NCBI GenBank assembly: GCA_000708835.1
Contig: DF237042.1
Location: 124,001-188,000 of the forward strand
DNA: 64,000 bases
Direction: 5' to 3'
Origin: Klebsormidium nitens
Lineage: Eukaryota; Streptophyta; Klebsormidiophyceae; Klebsormidiales; Klebsormidiaceae
Within the stretch, counting starts at the first letter, position 1, and each line of letters begins with the position of its first letter. Both the position numbers and the translations under genes were made by a program. The notes beneath the pieces are model-generated. The model searched no databases. It was not told where the DNA came from and was given only the letters and a program-made list of their open reading frames with translations. This document shows positions 24,542 to 37,556 of this stretch, one piece after another.

Positions 24542-26291
24542 AGGGAGTAACACATTGACGCTACGTCAAGCTGGATATGGCACGAGTGGTTCAAACATAG
24601 ACCCGCAAGGTTCAATAAGTATGGACCATCATGCTAGCGTGTGGCCTGGACAAGCTATACCTCAAAAAGTTTTAGGAAACAAATGGTGTGTCTTCAAGGT
24701 GCCACGATTAAGCTTGCTAATCCAAAGGAGGGTAAATTTTGGGATCCTATATTGACCATGGACAGGCGCACCTCCAGGCCCGAAGGTCGAACTCTATGCT
24801 CTAGGCTACCGAATTTTAGCGGGGTACAAGCATATAGATACTCCGGTAGGCCAGGATATAGGAGCCCAGTGCAGGCAAAGCTGAGTACATACCTCTTGAT
24901 GTGCATCGCCGATGACGGAACGTATGCATTAGGCGATCTGTCATTTTGATTGTTGCGGCGCGATCAGATGCCTAGGTTTTACAATCACGTACACAGATCA
25001 GGTCTTGCCAGGTGCCCTGCATGGCATCCTAGCTCATGCATGGTGTTCCAATCATTCAGTCTTCCCTGGTGCAATGAAAGCCCACAATTTTAAAGCCCTG
25101 GTCAATGCAAGAACGATCCGATTCAAAGGGGCGGGCACGTTATTACATACATATTTACCGTCCATTTGTGGTCTGTATCGAGTCGATCAATCCTGCATCA
25201 CACTAACTTAATTCCGGAAAGCCGATCGCTGATTCGGCGGCGCAGCCATGATGGCATATGACCTGCATGTAGTGTCCGAATGCTGAAAGGTGTATATACA
25301 GCATCCGGCCAGTCCGGTGCGCATGCACAAGCACATGCAGGTCGCACCGAGCTAGAAGTCGGATCAACATGGCGCCGCCAAGGAGGGAAACACCAGTCCA
25401 TATGATAACATACATGTGATACACTTGCTGAGCCCGTAATCTCAAGGCGCGGCCGAACTGGCGCGTGACCAAATATGCCTGCATGATCGAAGCAGCGCGG
25501 TGACGGCGGGTTGTCGGAAACCTGCAACTTGCACATCGCAGTCGCATGTTTGATCGAAATCATTGCGTCAAGTCCGTGCACCACAGCGAACCTTATCTGT
25601 AGGGGAGCCAGTTGCGCGACCTGGGACGCATTTAGTTTGTGATCGATCAATTTTGGCGGAACGTCGTCAAAGTCCTGATATTCGTTCTCGAGCTCTGCCT
25701 AGCGACCACAATCTTAACTTCAGGCACAGTCAGTTACTGCTCTGGTTTCTGCCTCAGCCCCCTTCGTGTTGTCGCACATCGCAGGGTTTGCCTTCCGCCG
25801 ACTAGCCGAGCTTCATCGCATCATGGCCGCACGCGGCACTGCACAGAACCGAAAAGAACGTGGCATCTATCAGACCATTACGAAGGTCTTTACTGCGAAA
25901 CTGGTGCATGGACTGTGTGTTGTCATTTGGGGGACTGGTTCATCACTCATCATAACATTCAACGACTTGTTACCGAGTCGAGCACACCGCTTGTCCCCAG
26001 TACTAGCAGCTCATGAGTCCAGCAGACTCAAGATCGTGGATTTAACCTATGGAAGAATTGAGAGGCAGAGGCACAAATCGTTGACACAACGCAGCGCCCG
26101 CTTCGAGTCCTCCGTTAGTGCACCGAGTAGATGGCCGTCGCTTATTACCTGGAGCTCACATTCATACGCGCTTCAGATTTGCACCTCAGTTCTCTTGTCA
26201 ACCTGCAAGATATAGACGATGCCTTTTGAAGCATCTTCGTCTTCATGTTTACCCTCTCAAAAGTTGAGTTTGACGAAATAAGAACGCTGCA
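24542..26291. other. Intergenic spacer between convergent ferritin-like B and RPP40
   Basis: 1750 bp without a supported gene. About 24590-25560 has the palindrome-rich texture seen in other convergent spacers (GCATGC, CATATG, GATCGATC near 25640, GGCGCC). Open frames such as 25198-25650 (-) and 25766-26215 (+) show no family resemblance and lack exon-like splice context. No terminal repeats were recognised. Confidence 0.5.
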
Positions 26292-29200
26292 TCACCTGTA
26301 GAGGAGGTACCGCCCGTCTTCCAGCATCACCAGCGAGTAGTCATTCTCGCCGCTGTGTGCGTAGCCGTGCTCCGCTCCATACCAAGACACCTGCGACAGC
26401 ACGCAATCCACAGCTTCAAGAAAAAGCAAAGAGCGAAAGACACAACACGGAGAATAAGAGGACAGAGCAACTAGCTCAAGGTTGAGAAGATCGACGCATG
26501 CGACTCTGTGTTGGAAAGACGCCGACTCATTACCGCGTCTCTTTTCGGTATCTGCTGTCGTTGCCCTTGACCTCAGTGCTCGATGCGCAAAATGAGCCCT
26601 CTCACGTGCCACTTTTCCTCAGACGCCCTAGCGAAGGCGTACGGTTGAAGAAACGGAAGGTGCCGAAGGTAGTGGTTGTCTGCAGTAGCTGAAAACGCTG
26701 CCTAATTTCGTTCCCGATGCTCCCAAAGAAGCAGTCAGGAAGAAGCTTCTCACTCCTCCAAGTCGCGCTCACTCCAAAAGCAAGCTGTTAAGATGAGCTT
26801 AGCGCCAGCTTCTTACCGGCGCATCCGCAAATCCCCAGACCGTGAGCGCGGCCCACGGAACCCGCTTCTCCGCAATCAGCCGTCTGCAGGAGGAAGCAAG
26901 CCACGTCAGCAGGTTCCCGAAGACGTCAGCACGAAACGTCTCAAGAACTCCATGATGTCAACGACGGGAGGCCCTCCGGTTGAGAACCCAGTCGGACAAC
27001 GTCAATCTTATTCGGGCTAAAGAAACGGTTTGGGTATTTTGGGGGCAGGCAGTTAATACGTCCGTGCGGTCATCTGCAGATAGCAGACCCGTGAAGATAT
27101 ATGCAGGTTTAGGGTCATGAAGAGTGGGATAAGGGACGCAATCTGACTCCAAAACTCCGGGTTCGGCAATTTGATGGCGACAGCTTCACCTCCAGATCAC
27201 AATTTTCAAGGAATTTTTGAAAGATAGCCCCAGCATACATGTCAAAGCTGCTCGAAAACGGGCTCAAGAGACGCCTCAAAGAGACCCGCACGTTGTTAGG
27301 ACGAGCCAGATAGCAGTCAGTCAGGCAAACACCAGCTTTTCAGGCGCGTTGACCACTTTCAACGACTTTGAAAGACTCCGCACTACCAGAGGAACAGCGA
27401 AGCCTCAATGTCAGAAAGGTATCCTTAAAATTCTTCTCAGTGTTTTCAAATAGACTCAAATTCACCTTGCGAGTCCAATGCAGCAGAGGACCTGCGAGGG
27501 GGCTATAAGCCCAGTCCACCGTACGGCGCGAGCGGCCCCGTCCTGATTGGCCACGTGGCAGTCCGCAAACCAGTCGTGGTTGGAAGCAGGCTGTCCGGAG
27601 TCGACACGTGTCCCTGCCAGATCGGTCCGCACCTCTGCTCTGCAGAAGGAGGACTACGTATGAATAAACCCGGCTTTGAAGACCCTCAGGCAAGGACTGT
27701 CTAAGGACACACGAAGACCAGGAAGAGGAACTGAAACGGTGACTTTCGTAAAGGGCTTATTGCACTTCCAAAGACCGAGAAAGGGCTGTTGATTAGCTCA
27801 GTATTTGCTCCTGCAGGTAGAAATGAAGTGCAAAAGTAAGAACTTCAGAACTTGTTCCACACGACGCTGTCTGTACCTTCAAGAAGAGGCCATGGTACGA
27901 GCCCAAGCATAACTCATCCGAGAGCCCGTTCAGGTAACAACCATGATGTACAAGGCATCTGCTTGTCTTGGTACCAGCTTAACAAGGACATACGCGGGAA
28001 AGCTAGATACCGAATCAGCCTCGTAACGAGACGGCCTGCTGTAGTGCCTCTCTAAGCGTTCAGCCTCGAACCTAGTCACCTGACGGCAAACTGTTCCGGT
28101 TGTCCTAAGCTACCCTCCTTTCAAAATGCCGAAGATGATTGCATCCCTACCCTGCTGCTCCGCAAGCCACCGCCCCCAGCCACTCATGCAGCGCGAGGAG
28201 AAAGCGGTCGTCCGTTAGGAGATCCCCCTGCTTCGCCTCCGTCGGGGGACCCCCTGCACCCGCAGCCGAGTGTTGTCTGTCGTGCCGCTGCCCCTCTCCG
28301 CTCTCTTCCACGTCTCGTTGTTGCCCCGGTTGGAAGGCTTCCGGGAGCGTTTCACTTGCTGGAGGGCCGAACTGCGTGACCGGGGGTGTATCCCAGGAAC
28401 TTGCATCGGGAGTCCCCCAGTCAAACTCCATGGGCTGGGCCTGGGGAGGAGGGCCACGCTGATGTCAGGCTGACTGATCGTGACTGTTCACGTGGGCTTA
28501 ATCAGGCGGAAGAATTCTGTTCAAAAAAGAAAGATGGGAAAGTGAAGAGCTTACATGTGATTGATCAGCTGTGAAGTTGAATGTGTTTTGATGTGGAGGC
28601 GTGCCAACTTTAGTAGGCGTGTGAACCACCCAAGGAAAGATCAACCAGAATTCTAACTCATGGGACGTCGAGAAGGAGAAAGAGCAGAAAGCGCAGCTTT
28701 CCAAAGAGGTTACAGTCCAAGAGCATACCGTACGAGACAACTTTGACTTACTAGAAGTACAGACTCTCGATACGTCACACTATCGCGCTCGTGGACTGCA
28801 AGCTACCAGGCAAACTAGTAACCTGATCAAATTCGTGAGATTCTGATAGAAGTGCAGCACCTCGGCCGTTCAGTACATTCGGCAACTCGTAGCTTGTGGA
28901 TCCTGACAAGAGCACAGATGATCCGTTTTTCTAGCCCGTCAACGAACGCAGAGCTTGTCGAGATTGCCGACTAAACCTACCGACCAAAGCCGAATCAGTG
29001 CCATACTCACCGCATCCATGGCCTCTCCACGCACCGCCTCTCCTTGCGGTTGGTTCAGCATTGGCAGCCGCAGTTTCTCCACCGTTCGATCATCTCTTTC
29101 TACGCGGTGCTTGACTCCGGCCACTTCGAAAACCTCTAGAGGTTTGCCGTCCTTGATGCAGAGGGCGAGGAATTCTAGAGATCCTGCCCGCTTCGTCAAG

Positions 29201-30959
29201 CACTCCTGCACCCGGTCGTGCAGCTTCCGGCCGGGGACAAAGGACTTGGCGCGGAGGTCGATGGTGACGTCTGCCTGATGTCATCAAGGAATGACTGAAA
29301 CAACAAGGCATGTAAAGTGAAAGAACAAATATCGGACAGAGGCTCCGATTGTAGCATGCGGCGTTTAAATCTTTTCAGGACTTTAACCATGGGAAGCTTT
29401 ATCCAAGAATCTCCTGATTCTGATGACTTTCAGCTGTGCAGTGCTTCTTTACTGAAGGGCCAGGATCCCGCTGGAAGCACAGTCATCCAACCATTGCTTC
29501 ATTGTCAGATGGCCGATCTTTAATTAGTCCCAAAGACGAGCGCTGAGCCTAATGGGAGAGTCATGTACACAGGCTGACTGCCGAAAGGCCTTGGTGTGAC
29601 GAACTCTTCCAGAGGATACTGTGCCGATTGTGGGGCTGAAAGGCGGAGGTTGTTCCAACAAGGCCCAGCGTTTCGTAGCTCTGCTTCGTCAGAGCCAGGT
29701 GGAGCTTGCCTGAAAGGGGATGCAAATGAAGGAACGGGGTCAGATCCGGGATCAAACTTCCCAGTTGACGCGACGACTGAAAGGGAAGGACTTGGATCGT
29801 GGTTGCCTAAATTACCTGTTTTGGGAAGTAGGACGGAAAATGTCTACTCTCGAAAGATGAAGAGAGGCATTTCTGATTGGCAAAGCTTCTTGACTTTTGA
29901 AAAGACGATGATTAACAAGTGACATTCATTTCCCCACAGAAGATCTAAGTTGGCCAAACCTTTACAGCAGGCCTAGAAGAAGCCATTGAGTCGGCTTTTT
30001 GTAGGACAGGTAAGTGCTTAGACATCTTCTTATGGTGCTTCCTTGTCGTGGCATGCCGGTGATTTCAGCAGAAACAAAGCTGGTAGAAACACTCACCGTC
30101 AGGGGAGACAGTGGCAGCATCTGTGCGGTCGATCGGGGTAGCATTTGAGATGGCCACAAACTCGGCCGCACTCTTGACATAGGTTGATACAAAGTGGGGG
30201 CTCACAAAGGTGCTGAGAGGGGCTCGGAAGCCCTGGAAGAAAGGCTGGGGGGTTCCGAGGGCGTCGGTGTTTGTAATGACGAGCTGTGATAGGGGCAAGA
30301 AAACAGAGGGCTTGAATTGGAATTGCGTGAGCTGTGTCTGATCAGATGTATGTATGGATGCGAGAATGTGGCGCCTGACTGATGAATGCTGGCGACAGAA
30401 ACTTCACGTCCTAGGAGAAGTATAATTTGTGCGATCGATAGAAGCAAAGGAGAGATCACAAAAGGCTGGAGACATTGCACCGTGATTTGAATTGGCCATC
30501 ACAAGCCTGGCTGGTGGTAGAGCTCAGACGTCTCTAGACAGCCACAAGCTGGCAAGGGAGTCTGTGCTCCAAACGGAATGGCAGGTCACACGTTTCAGAC
30601 TGGTGCGTTCCGAGGCACAACTAGCGCCAGCTTGCCGCGATGAAGACAATCAGGTATTATCAAGTAGCATTCTGATTGACTGCTCTTTCAAACCACCAGC
30701 AGCAAGCATATGAACTGGGAAGAGCAGCATTTCAGGTCACATTCAAGCTGAGGCCAAGGTGGAGAAAGGCAGACATATGTACCTGCTTGGAGTCGCTGCC
30801 TGGCAGAACTGGCAGCAGAAGCTCCATGGCATTGTTGAAGGGGTGGTTGTGTACGTAGTTGTCAATGTCAGACTTGGGATGGTCAAAGCAAGATGACCTC
30901 ACAACTAGCCTTGGAGCTGGCGGGGCACCTTTGCTCCCCGTTCCGTCATGACGGGGCAT
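26292..30959 (-). CDS. RPP40: RPP40, RNase MRP / RNase P protein subunit
   Basis: Confident exons: 30959-30783, 30283-30097, 29709-29605, 29270-29011, 28440-28151, 26883-26817, 26390-26292. One or two short exons between 28150 and 26884 remain unresolved; 27965-27880 is a weak candidate. Recognition rests on SRHRH-region-like HNHPFNNAMELLLP, FVSPHFVSTYVKSAAEFVAIS, GKLHLALTKQSYETLGLVG, VTIDLRAKSF, HEWLGAV, VPWAALTVWGFADAP and VSWYGAEHGYAHSGENDYS, which follow human RPP40 in order to the C-terminus. RPP40 is a protein subunit of eukaryotic RNase P and MRP ribonucleoproteins, acting in the nucleolus on pre-tRNA and pre-rRNA. Green plants use protein-only PRORP for tRNA 5' ends, so an RNase MRP role is more likely (inference). 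The exon 28440-28151 carries a low-complexity Gln/Glu/Gly-rich insert. Its start lies 431 bp from the XRCC1 start. Confidence 0.85.
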
Positions 30960-31390
30960 GGTGCTGCAACTTACTGCCACCACAGTACAATCGAAGTTTG
31001 ATAGAGTCAACAACGCCCTCTGTTGTTCCACCAAAAGGAGTTCACCATTGGCGATGCTACTCGGGCACCTTTTCTTGACAACTCTCAAACCTCTCCAACA
31101 CGCCCTTCTGTCGCCATGGCTTGTGCACTTGGAAAAATGTGCTGATCAGTACGGTATGATACCATGAATCAAATTCAAAGCCTTTTCAAGTGAAGAGCGC
31201 CTGCCTGTCGTTGTTCCGCCCTTCCATGCGCCAGAGCCGTTCCGCCGGACTCAAACGGGGTATCCTAACCGTCCGATGATATAGTAGTGGAAATCAACGG
31301 TGCCGATGCGACGATAGTCGTTACTGCACAGGTAAACTTTCTGTGCAGCCTTTCAGGTCAGCTTCGCAGTCTGTGCAGTCACACGAGACG
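30960..31390. promoter_or_regulatory. Compact divergent promoter between RPP40 and XRCC1
   Basis: A 431 bp spacer separates the two proposed start codons, so it probably serves both genes (inferred from arrangement). No TATA-like box was convincingly placed for either gene. Confidence 0.5.
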
Positions 31391-34300
31391 ATGGCAGACA
31401 GGAGGCGGTCATCGGCTCTTCCAGAGAAGGCTGCGTTGTCCGTGCATGCTTTTTCCTCGGAGAATGGGGTCCACAAGGCCAGCAATGTGGTGCTTGACGT
31501 CCTCTACAGGTGAGTTTCCTTGCAAAAGTTGCTCGCTCTTTGGTAGTGTGATCCCAAATTACATTACATCTCTGTTCAGCAGGTTTCTGGCATTCATGAT
31601 GGTGGTGGAATTAGGCACATGCACTTGGAATAGACGTGATTTTAAACTCAAAAAAGCCCAGTAGGTCTCTGTGTCCATAGGCTTATCCCTCAGCACTAAA
31701 ACTTGTCGTGCCTTCCATGAATTGACCATGATATGGCACTGGACTCAATCAGATCAAGCCAGGCTTGACATGTCGTAGTCCCCTCCTGCTTACGTACCTA
31801 GTATTTACTGGAACACAACGTTCCACTGTCAACTGTACTTAGCCACGTTCTGCCACATACCAACTTTACTTAGCCGCGTACTGCCACATTATCTTCTTAG
31901 AAAATGAGACGAAATTACCACCTGGCCCAGCCGCCCCAGAATGTACACAATCCACCTTCTGGTTTCACGTGTCAAAGTGTGGGTGAGTTGGTCAATGAAT
32001 GGTGGTGCTTCTGTGACACAAGCCCCCCAACCTCAACACAGTAATTTGTATAGTGCGCCTGGTGAATTGAGCTTGAGCTCAGGCCCCAATTCAACGTGCT
32101 TGAGATGTACTTCTGTTAGTTTGTTACCTGCCGACGTAACTCTTGCTCTTACTCATATTCTGTATGCTCCCTTATTACAGGCAGTGGCAAACAAACGGTC
32201 CTACAGACTCTGCCTGGATCTCAATCGATCTGGACCCTCCGTCCGGCATCCAACGGCTGGCACTCAACAATTCTGGGAGTGCGCTTGTTGAGGCATATGG
32301 GTTGCAGGAGGGGGCTTCGGAAGAAGATGATGGCATCAGCGGTGACGTCAGCGGTTTTGAGATGCTGTTGCCAGCTCAGCAGTTCATGTCCGCTGCAGAC
32401 GTGCGCGAGAAGAAGAACACCAACAGGGAGTTTGTGTACGAAGCGGGAACCAAGTTGCTGAAGTGAGCTGGTGTGACTGGCCTGAAATAGCTGACATCTC
32501 AAACTTTGCCCACCATGCTGAATAGTTGCGGTAATCAAGCGAACGGCCTTCAGATGTGCACTACTACTTTTCTTGTGACAATTTCGCTTTTTGCGGCGGA
32601 TTGTTTTTGATCAACAGACTTGATGTCCTTAGGCCCACTTGAAAGCGATCCATTCTGGCTGAGCCCAGGAAGGTCCATCTACTTCAGCCCCCCAATTTGA
32701 GAACGCAATCGATCTGATCCGTCTTGTGCTTGAAAGCGACCGTTTCTCCTCCCTCTCTTTCTCATCAGTAATATTGCCCAGAGATTCTGTGATGTTGAGC
32801 CAAAATGTCTCCACCGTCACAAGTTTCCCAGCCGTTCTTAGATACAACCCGCAGCTTGATGATCCTTTCATGCTGCTCTGCCCTATCGTCGCTTGTACGC
32901 AGGGACGTGTTCAACTACAACTGTCTGAACAAATTTTGAATCAAGAAATTCATTCAGGCCCCAGCTGCCTGTCCTTGACCGTTGCTTCTCCATTCTTTGC
33001 AGGGCCGCAGCCGAACACAAGTGGCAGCGGCTGAAGCTCGTCTGTAAACAGCCCTTTGGAGCGCCGGAGGAGCCTATTGGGCTCGCACGAGTCAGAGTAA
33101 GCGCTCCACTCCTCGAAAGTCAATTGGCGGCTTTGTACCCGCTGATTCGAAGTGTTGGTCAGAACAGACCGTCACACAAAATGTTAGACCACAAACGCTT
33201 CGCTAGTTCCTCATATCAAACAGGACCACAATGTTCACAAAGGGCAAAGCACCAGACCGTTTAAGAAGGGCAAAGTTCGTAAAAGATTCTCCTAGAGGGT
33301 ACGGAGGGCCTAAAAGCGGACTCGAGATTGGCCTTGACCGGCCGAAGCATGCCCCTAATGCTATAGAGCCGTTTGGGGTTGCAGGTGTTCCCGTGCAAGA
33401 CCCCTGCCGAAGAAGCCGCAACAAACCGGCACGCTGCTCGGGAAGCCAAGATCCAAGCGGTAAGGGTTCTTTGCATTGCGGCATACGTAATCGCCGTTAA
33501 ACTAAGGAGGGGTGAGTGCTTGAAGGGGATTGCCGTTATTAGAATTGAACATTGTTAAAGCCTACTTTTCAGGTTCTTGAGGAGGCGATTCCGCTGTTTC
33601 ATCGTGGACGATCAGGGAGTCTCAGACATAAGATCCGTAAACAGACGTGACAATTCTGTGGCTCGTCTAGATTCTACAAATACGCTTTCCCACAGTCATT
33701 AGCTTCAGCTGATTGAGACACCGCCGCTGTGCTTTTTGCACATGATCAGCCGATTCCTGTTTGGTTCTCTCATCCGGAACGGGAAGGGTTCGAGACCTCG
33801 ACTTGAGCTCAATTTTCGAATCGCCAAGCGCCTCACTTTGCGCAAGACGGACTCCAGCTGATCGAGCTCAAACCCTGATGACGGTGCACACAAATCTACT
33901 GACGTGTTTGGAATAGAGAAAGAAAATATATCTTTCTTTCAGCAGGCGGTCGCTGATTCCGACAATCACCAGAAAAAGCCGCCCCCACCGTCGTTTCAAA
34001 TGCCCCTCGCCAAGCTGTCAGACGAGCCCGCTGACCTGGCGGACCCGCCGCCGAGGGATCCCCCAAAGCCGAGGGATCCCCCGAAGCCCACCGGTAAACG
34101 CGTCCTCCCGAGCTGGCTCTCTGGCTCGCCCTCAAAGCTCGCTAGCGGTTCCAGAGGTGGGGAGAGAGGGACGAAACGGGGCGCGGATGAGGGCCAGGAG
34201 AGAGATGCAAACAAGGCAAAGAGGGGGCAAGATGGCCGTGAAAGGGAGGGGGAGAAAAAGGAGCGGAAAGAGGTGGAAAGCAAAGAGCGCGGAAAAGGGG

Positions 34301-36676
34301 GCAAAAGCAGAGGCGGGAGGCATTCTTTTGCGAAGGAAAGCGACGATGAGGAGGAATGGGAGGAACCGAGCGCAAGGGCAAAAGAAGAGAAGGGGCGTTC
34401 TCCGAAAGGAACTAGAAAGGCGAGGGCGCCAACGCCGTCTGACGAGGAAGGCGGATCCGATGCAGACCCGGCATCCGGTCCGTCCAAGCGGAATGGCGAA
34501 ACTGGAGGGGGGCCCAACGGCGCGAAAGTGCCTTTTGAAAAGTTGCTAGACGGAGTGACGTTTGCAATCTCGGGGATCCAGAATCCGGAACGGGGAAAGA
34601 TTCGTGAGCAGGGGGAAGAGATGGGGGCCAAGTATAGGGGCGACTGGGGGGGGGAGTGCACGCTGCTGGTTTGCGCGTTTAAGGGGACGCCCAAGTTCAA
34701 CCAGGTAAGGTTGACGTCTTATGAGTTGCAAATTATGTCAAATCGGTTTCAACCCTTCAAGTCCTTTATTGGTTCGTAGGGAACGGCCAACCGGTATTCA
34801 CCCTCGAAGGTCAGGCTTTATGCGCGTTGCCAAGGGTTTTACTTTGTGGCCACCAAAGAGCACCAAACCTCGGGGCAAGTGGCAGGAAAGGGGCAGTATC
34901 TTTGCATTCCACTCCCGGTCGAAAACTTACATTTGCCTGGAAATTCAATTTCCAGGCCCTGAAGACCCTTTTGGAAGCAGATTCCGGTGTTCTGGGATGC
35001 AAGCTGCGCGATTTCGTCAGAAGCTTCGAACGCGGCCGGTCGGCATACTTCTAAACAAAAGTATGCGAAAGTTTTGTTTCGGAATGCACATATAACGAGC
35101 TTGTTGTGCTGAATTCTATCGAACACACAATCCGAGCCGGTGGACAGAGGTACTGCGGGCTTCTCTTCTTGCGATTGAAGCGCATGCCGTTGTACGAGGC
35201 GTTTGAGACGTTCAAACCTGATAGGCTGGTTGCGTCGTGGACATCTGGATTTCGACGGAATGTAATGGAAGTACCAATGCTCCACGTTCAGGGTCAAGAA
35301 GTTGCCTTCTTCGGTCGTGGGTGTGTCTGCTTTAACACTTCGACACAAATCGCCCTTCCAAATCAAACCGCCTGCCTGAGAGACGGGAGTTCATGAATTG
35401 ACATTCTTGGGATCAGATTTTGAGATCCTGCTGTTGGCTCCGTCGACGTTCGACAATCTGGTCAGTCGCTAGACGATTGTCGTGACTGAGCTTGTGGCGT
35501 TGGGGGTTCACTAGGTGACGGTGTGCGTGCAGCCAGATTCAGAAGCACAACAGAGCTGCACATCACACTGCTGTTGCTCACAAAAACACTTAAACCAAAC
35601 CTCCCGTCAGGTTTTACCGTAGTAAAAGTGTGGCGGCTTGAAGAATGTGACCAACGCTCGAGTGCAGGCAACTCCGAGGACGCGCACCAGAACAGAACCT
35701 TTTTTCAGCGTGGATCATGTGATCAATTCCGCAGGAAGTTGAGTCATGCCCTTGCAGCACCTAGAGTCATGCCCTCTTGCAACTTGCTCCATAACTGCAG
35801 GTCAAGAAGGCAAACGGAACGATTGTCGACCGAAAGTGGATCCCCGAGTGCCACAACCGGCGGGAGTTGGTGGATATCGACGAGCATCTGTTGCACCCGG
35901 GAAAGCCCTGGCGGAAGCAAACCGGGCAGAGCTTGGACGAAGGTCCGGCGGAGGAGGTGGCGCCGGAACGGGCGGAAGAAGGAAATGGAGGAGCGGAACG
36001 GAATGTTGCAGGGCGGAACGAGCAGAGCCGGACAGGAAGAGGGAGGGCGAAAGGAACGACGGAGGAGGAAACGAAACCGCTGCGGGTTTCGTCTGGCAGA
36101 ACTAGGGGCAGGGGGAACGGAAGGCGGGAAGGTCTGGGGTCCGTGACGGATGCTGACGTGGCGGGTTGGGTCACTGCTGACGTGGCAGCTGCGGAGCGGT
36201 TCTTGGAGGGGGAGGGGGCGGAGCCGGGGCCAGGGGAGACGATGCGCGAGTTGGGCGTGCAAGGCGTGCTGAGCTGTTTTGACTTTTTGGTGGAAGAACT
36301 AGAAGAGGGCCGAAGTTTGGAGGAAGCGAAAGATGGCTGGGTGGCTTCGCTCCCTCAGGGTATTGAGGTGGTTTGCGAGCAGGCAGATGGGAGTGCAGAT
36401 TCGGCAATCTCGTTGTTGCAAGAAATGAAGGGTAGATATGAAAAAGCGCTGCAAAGCGAAATCAATGGGTTGAAATCAGGCAACCTTATGAGTACTGAGG
36501 AACGTGAGCAAGCCGAGGATGGAGACTCGGATGCAGAGACGGAAGCTATAGCGGACGAAGGGACTGAGGGCGACGTTGAGTCCGATGTGCTCATTTTGAC
36601 GAGGCAAGAGATTGCGGCCGCCAAGCGAAAACTTGTCAAGGAATATGGTGGCGCGCGCGCGGGACTCTTGACATAA
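31391..36676 (+). CDS. XRCC1: XRCC1 DNA single-strand-break repair scaffold, with N-terminal domain and one BRCT
   Basis: Exons: 31391-31509, 32181-32462, 33003-33096, 33385-33459, 33943-34704, 35801-36676, giving about 735 aa in phase; one extra small exon near 33572 is possible. Residues 1-165 form the XRCC1 N-terminal domain: SVHAFSSENGVHKASNVVLD, SAWISIDLDPPSGIQRLALN, NSGSALVEAYG, FEMLLPAQQFMS, AAAEHKWQRLKLVCKQPFG. A charged linker contains two PRDPPKP repeats and many Lys/Glu/Arg runs (likely nuclear localisation). The central BRCT follows (LLDGVTFAISGIQNPERGKI, CTLLVCAFKGTPKFNQ, IVDRKWIPECHNRRELV) across the last intron. The C-terminus is acidic and has no second BRCT. XRCC1 gathers repair enzymes at strand breaks; the BRCT binds PARP-dependent sites. 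Described land-plant XRCC1 proteins have one BRCT but lack the N-terminal domain, so this copy is unusual. Confidence 0.92.
31812..31892 (+). repeat. Imperfect tandem repeat in XRCC1 intron 1
   Basis: Two copies of a unit of about 33 bp built around acttagccRcgtWctgccacat. Local intronic duplication, no known role. Confidence 0.75.
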
Positions 36677-37556
36677 CGCCCTTCAAAAATAATCACAAGG
36701 TCGCTGCGGTTTGCCAGATTCCGTTAACGGTACTAATCCTTTCTGCTCAATTGAGTGCACGTTGTCACTCAGTTGTGTCGCTCGGCAAGTTTGAAGTGTG
36801 TCAAGCAGACTTGCGTGGGTCCATTTGAGTTTTACTCCTTTCGACCGCGTTAAATGTTCGTGAATCCGCAACGTTTCATAAATTAATAATTGCGCGTCAG
36901 CAGGCGCCACTTACAAATCTAGAGGATAGCAAATCAGAGCTAGATAGATTTTGAGAATACGGTGGCCGCGCCTGTCCCTAAATAGTGCTGGCCGCGCGGG
37001 TCATTATTCAATGATTGCGCCAGCGGAACGGGGCCAGCAGCCTGAGTTTTATCATGGTTCCAATATGTAAACCGGCCGGGCGGCTTCATAGTACAAATGA
37101 TTCAGTCTAACATGCATGTTGACCGTTGGCATCTTCATGCCATGAACCAGTGTGCGTTTCTGCCGCCAGCTAAAGTCTCTGGCACATGTCGAGATCATGG
37201 ATTGCACCGGCCAACCCTTTAAACCTTCATGGTACGTAATTTCAACGTGACGGGGCCTGCGATAACGGTTGACGAGACGCGTATGGGCGCTGTGTCGAGC
37301 CGAGCTGCCATTCAAGACTCAGAATTAGGGTATCTTACAATTGAGCCAGTTCAGAAGGGAGCATCATACTATGATACGCAACTGATAGCGTGTGCATGCC
37401 TGTCCTGGATCAGTCGTGCATATGCCGGTTATAACACGAGGCTGCGGTTACCTGAATTGCATCTACTTTGCGACTGTGCATCGGTGCCTAAAACGAATTC
37501 AAGCCATTTTTGGTGTCCAGAAACAGACCCCTTGCTCCGCGTTTGAGCGCTCATCA
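36677..37556. other. Intergenic spacer between convergent XRCC1 and the GT92 gene
   Basis: 880 bp. About 36940-37420 shows the palindrome-rich, GC-variable texture of the other convergent spacers (GGCCGC, CCGGCCGG, ACATGCATGT). Open frames 37052-37315 (-) and 37229-37546 (+) have no recognisable domain. Confidence 0.5.

Noticed and set aside
25198-25650. Minus-strand open frame of 150 codons
   Set aside because: Low-information frame in the spacer, with no domain or exon signals.
33996-34700. Long open frame (234 codons) on the minus strand
   Set aside because: It is the shadow of the charged XRCC1 linker exon on the plus strand; composition is Ser/Pro/Leu-rich from reversed Lys/Glu codons and no domain is seen.
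35744-36262. Minus-strand open frame of 172 codons
   Set aside because: Antisense shadow of the last XRCC1 exon.
37229-37546. Plus-strand open frame in the XRCC1-GT92 spacer
   Set aside because: No family resemblance or splice context, and it sits in the palindrome-rich stretch.
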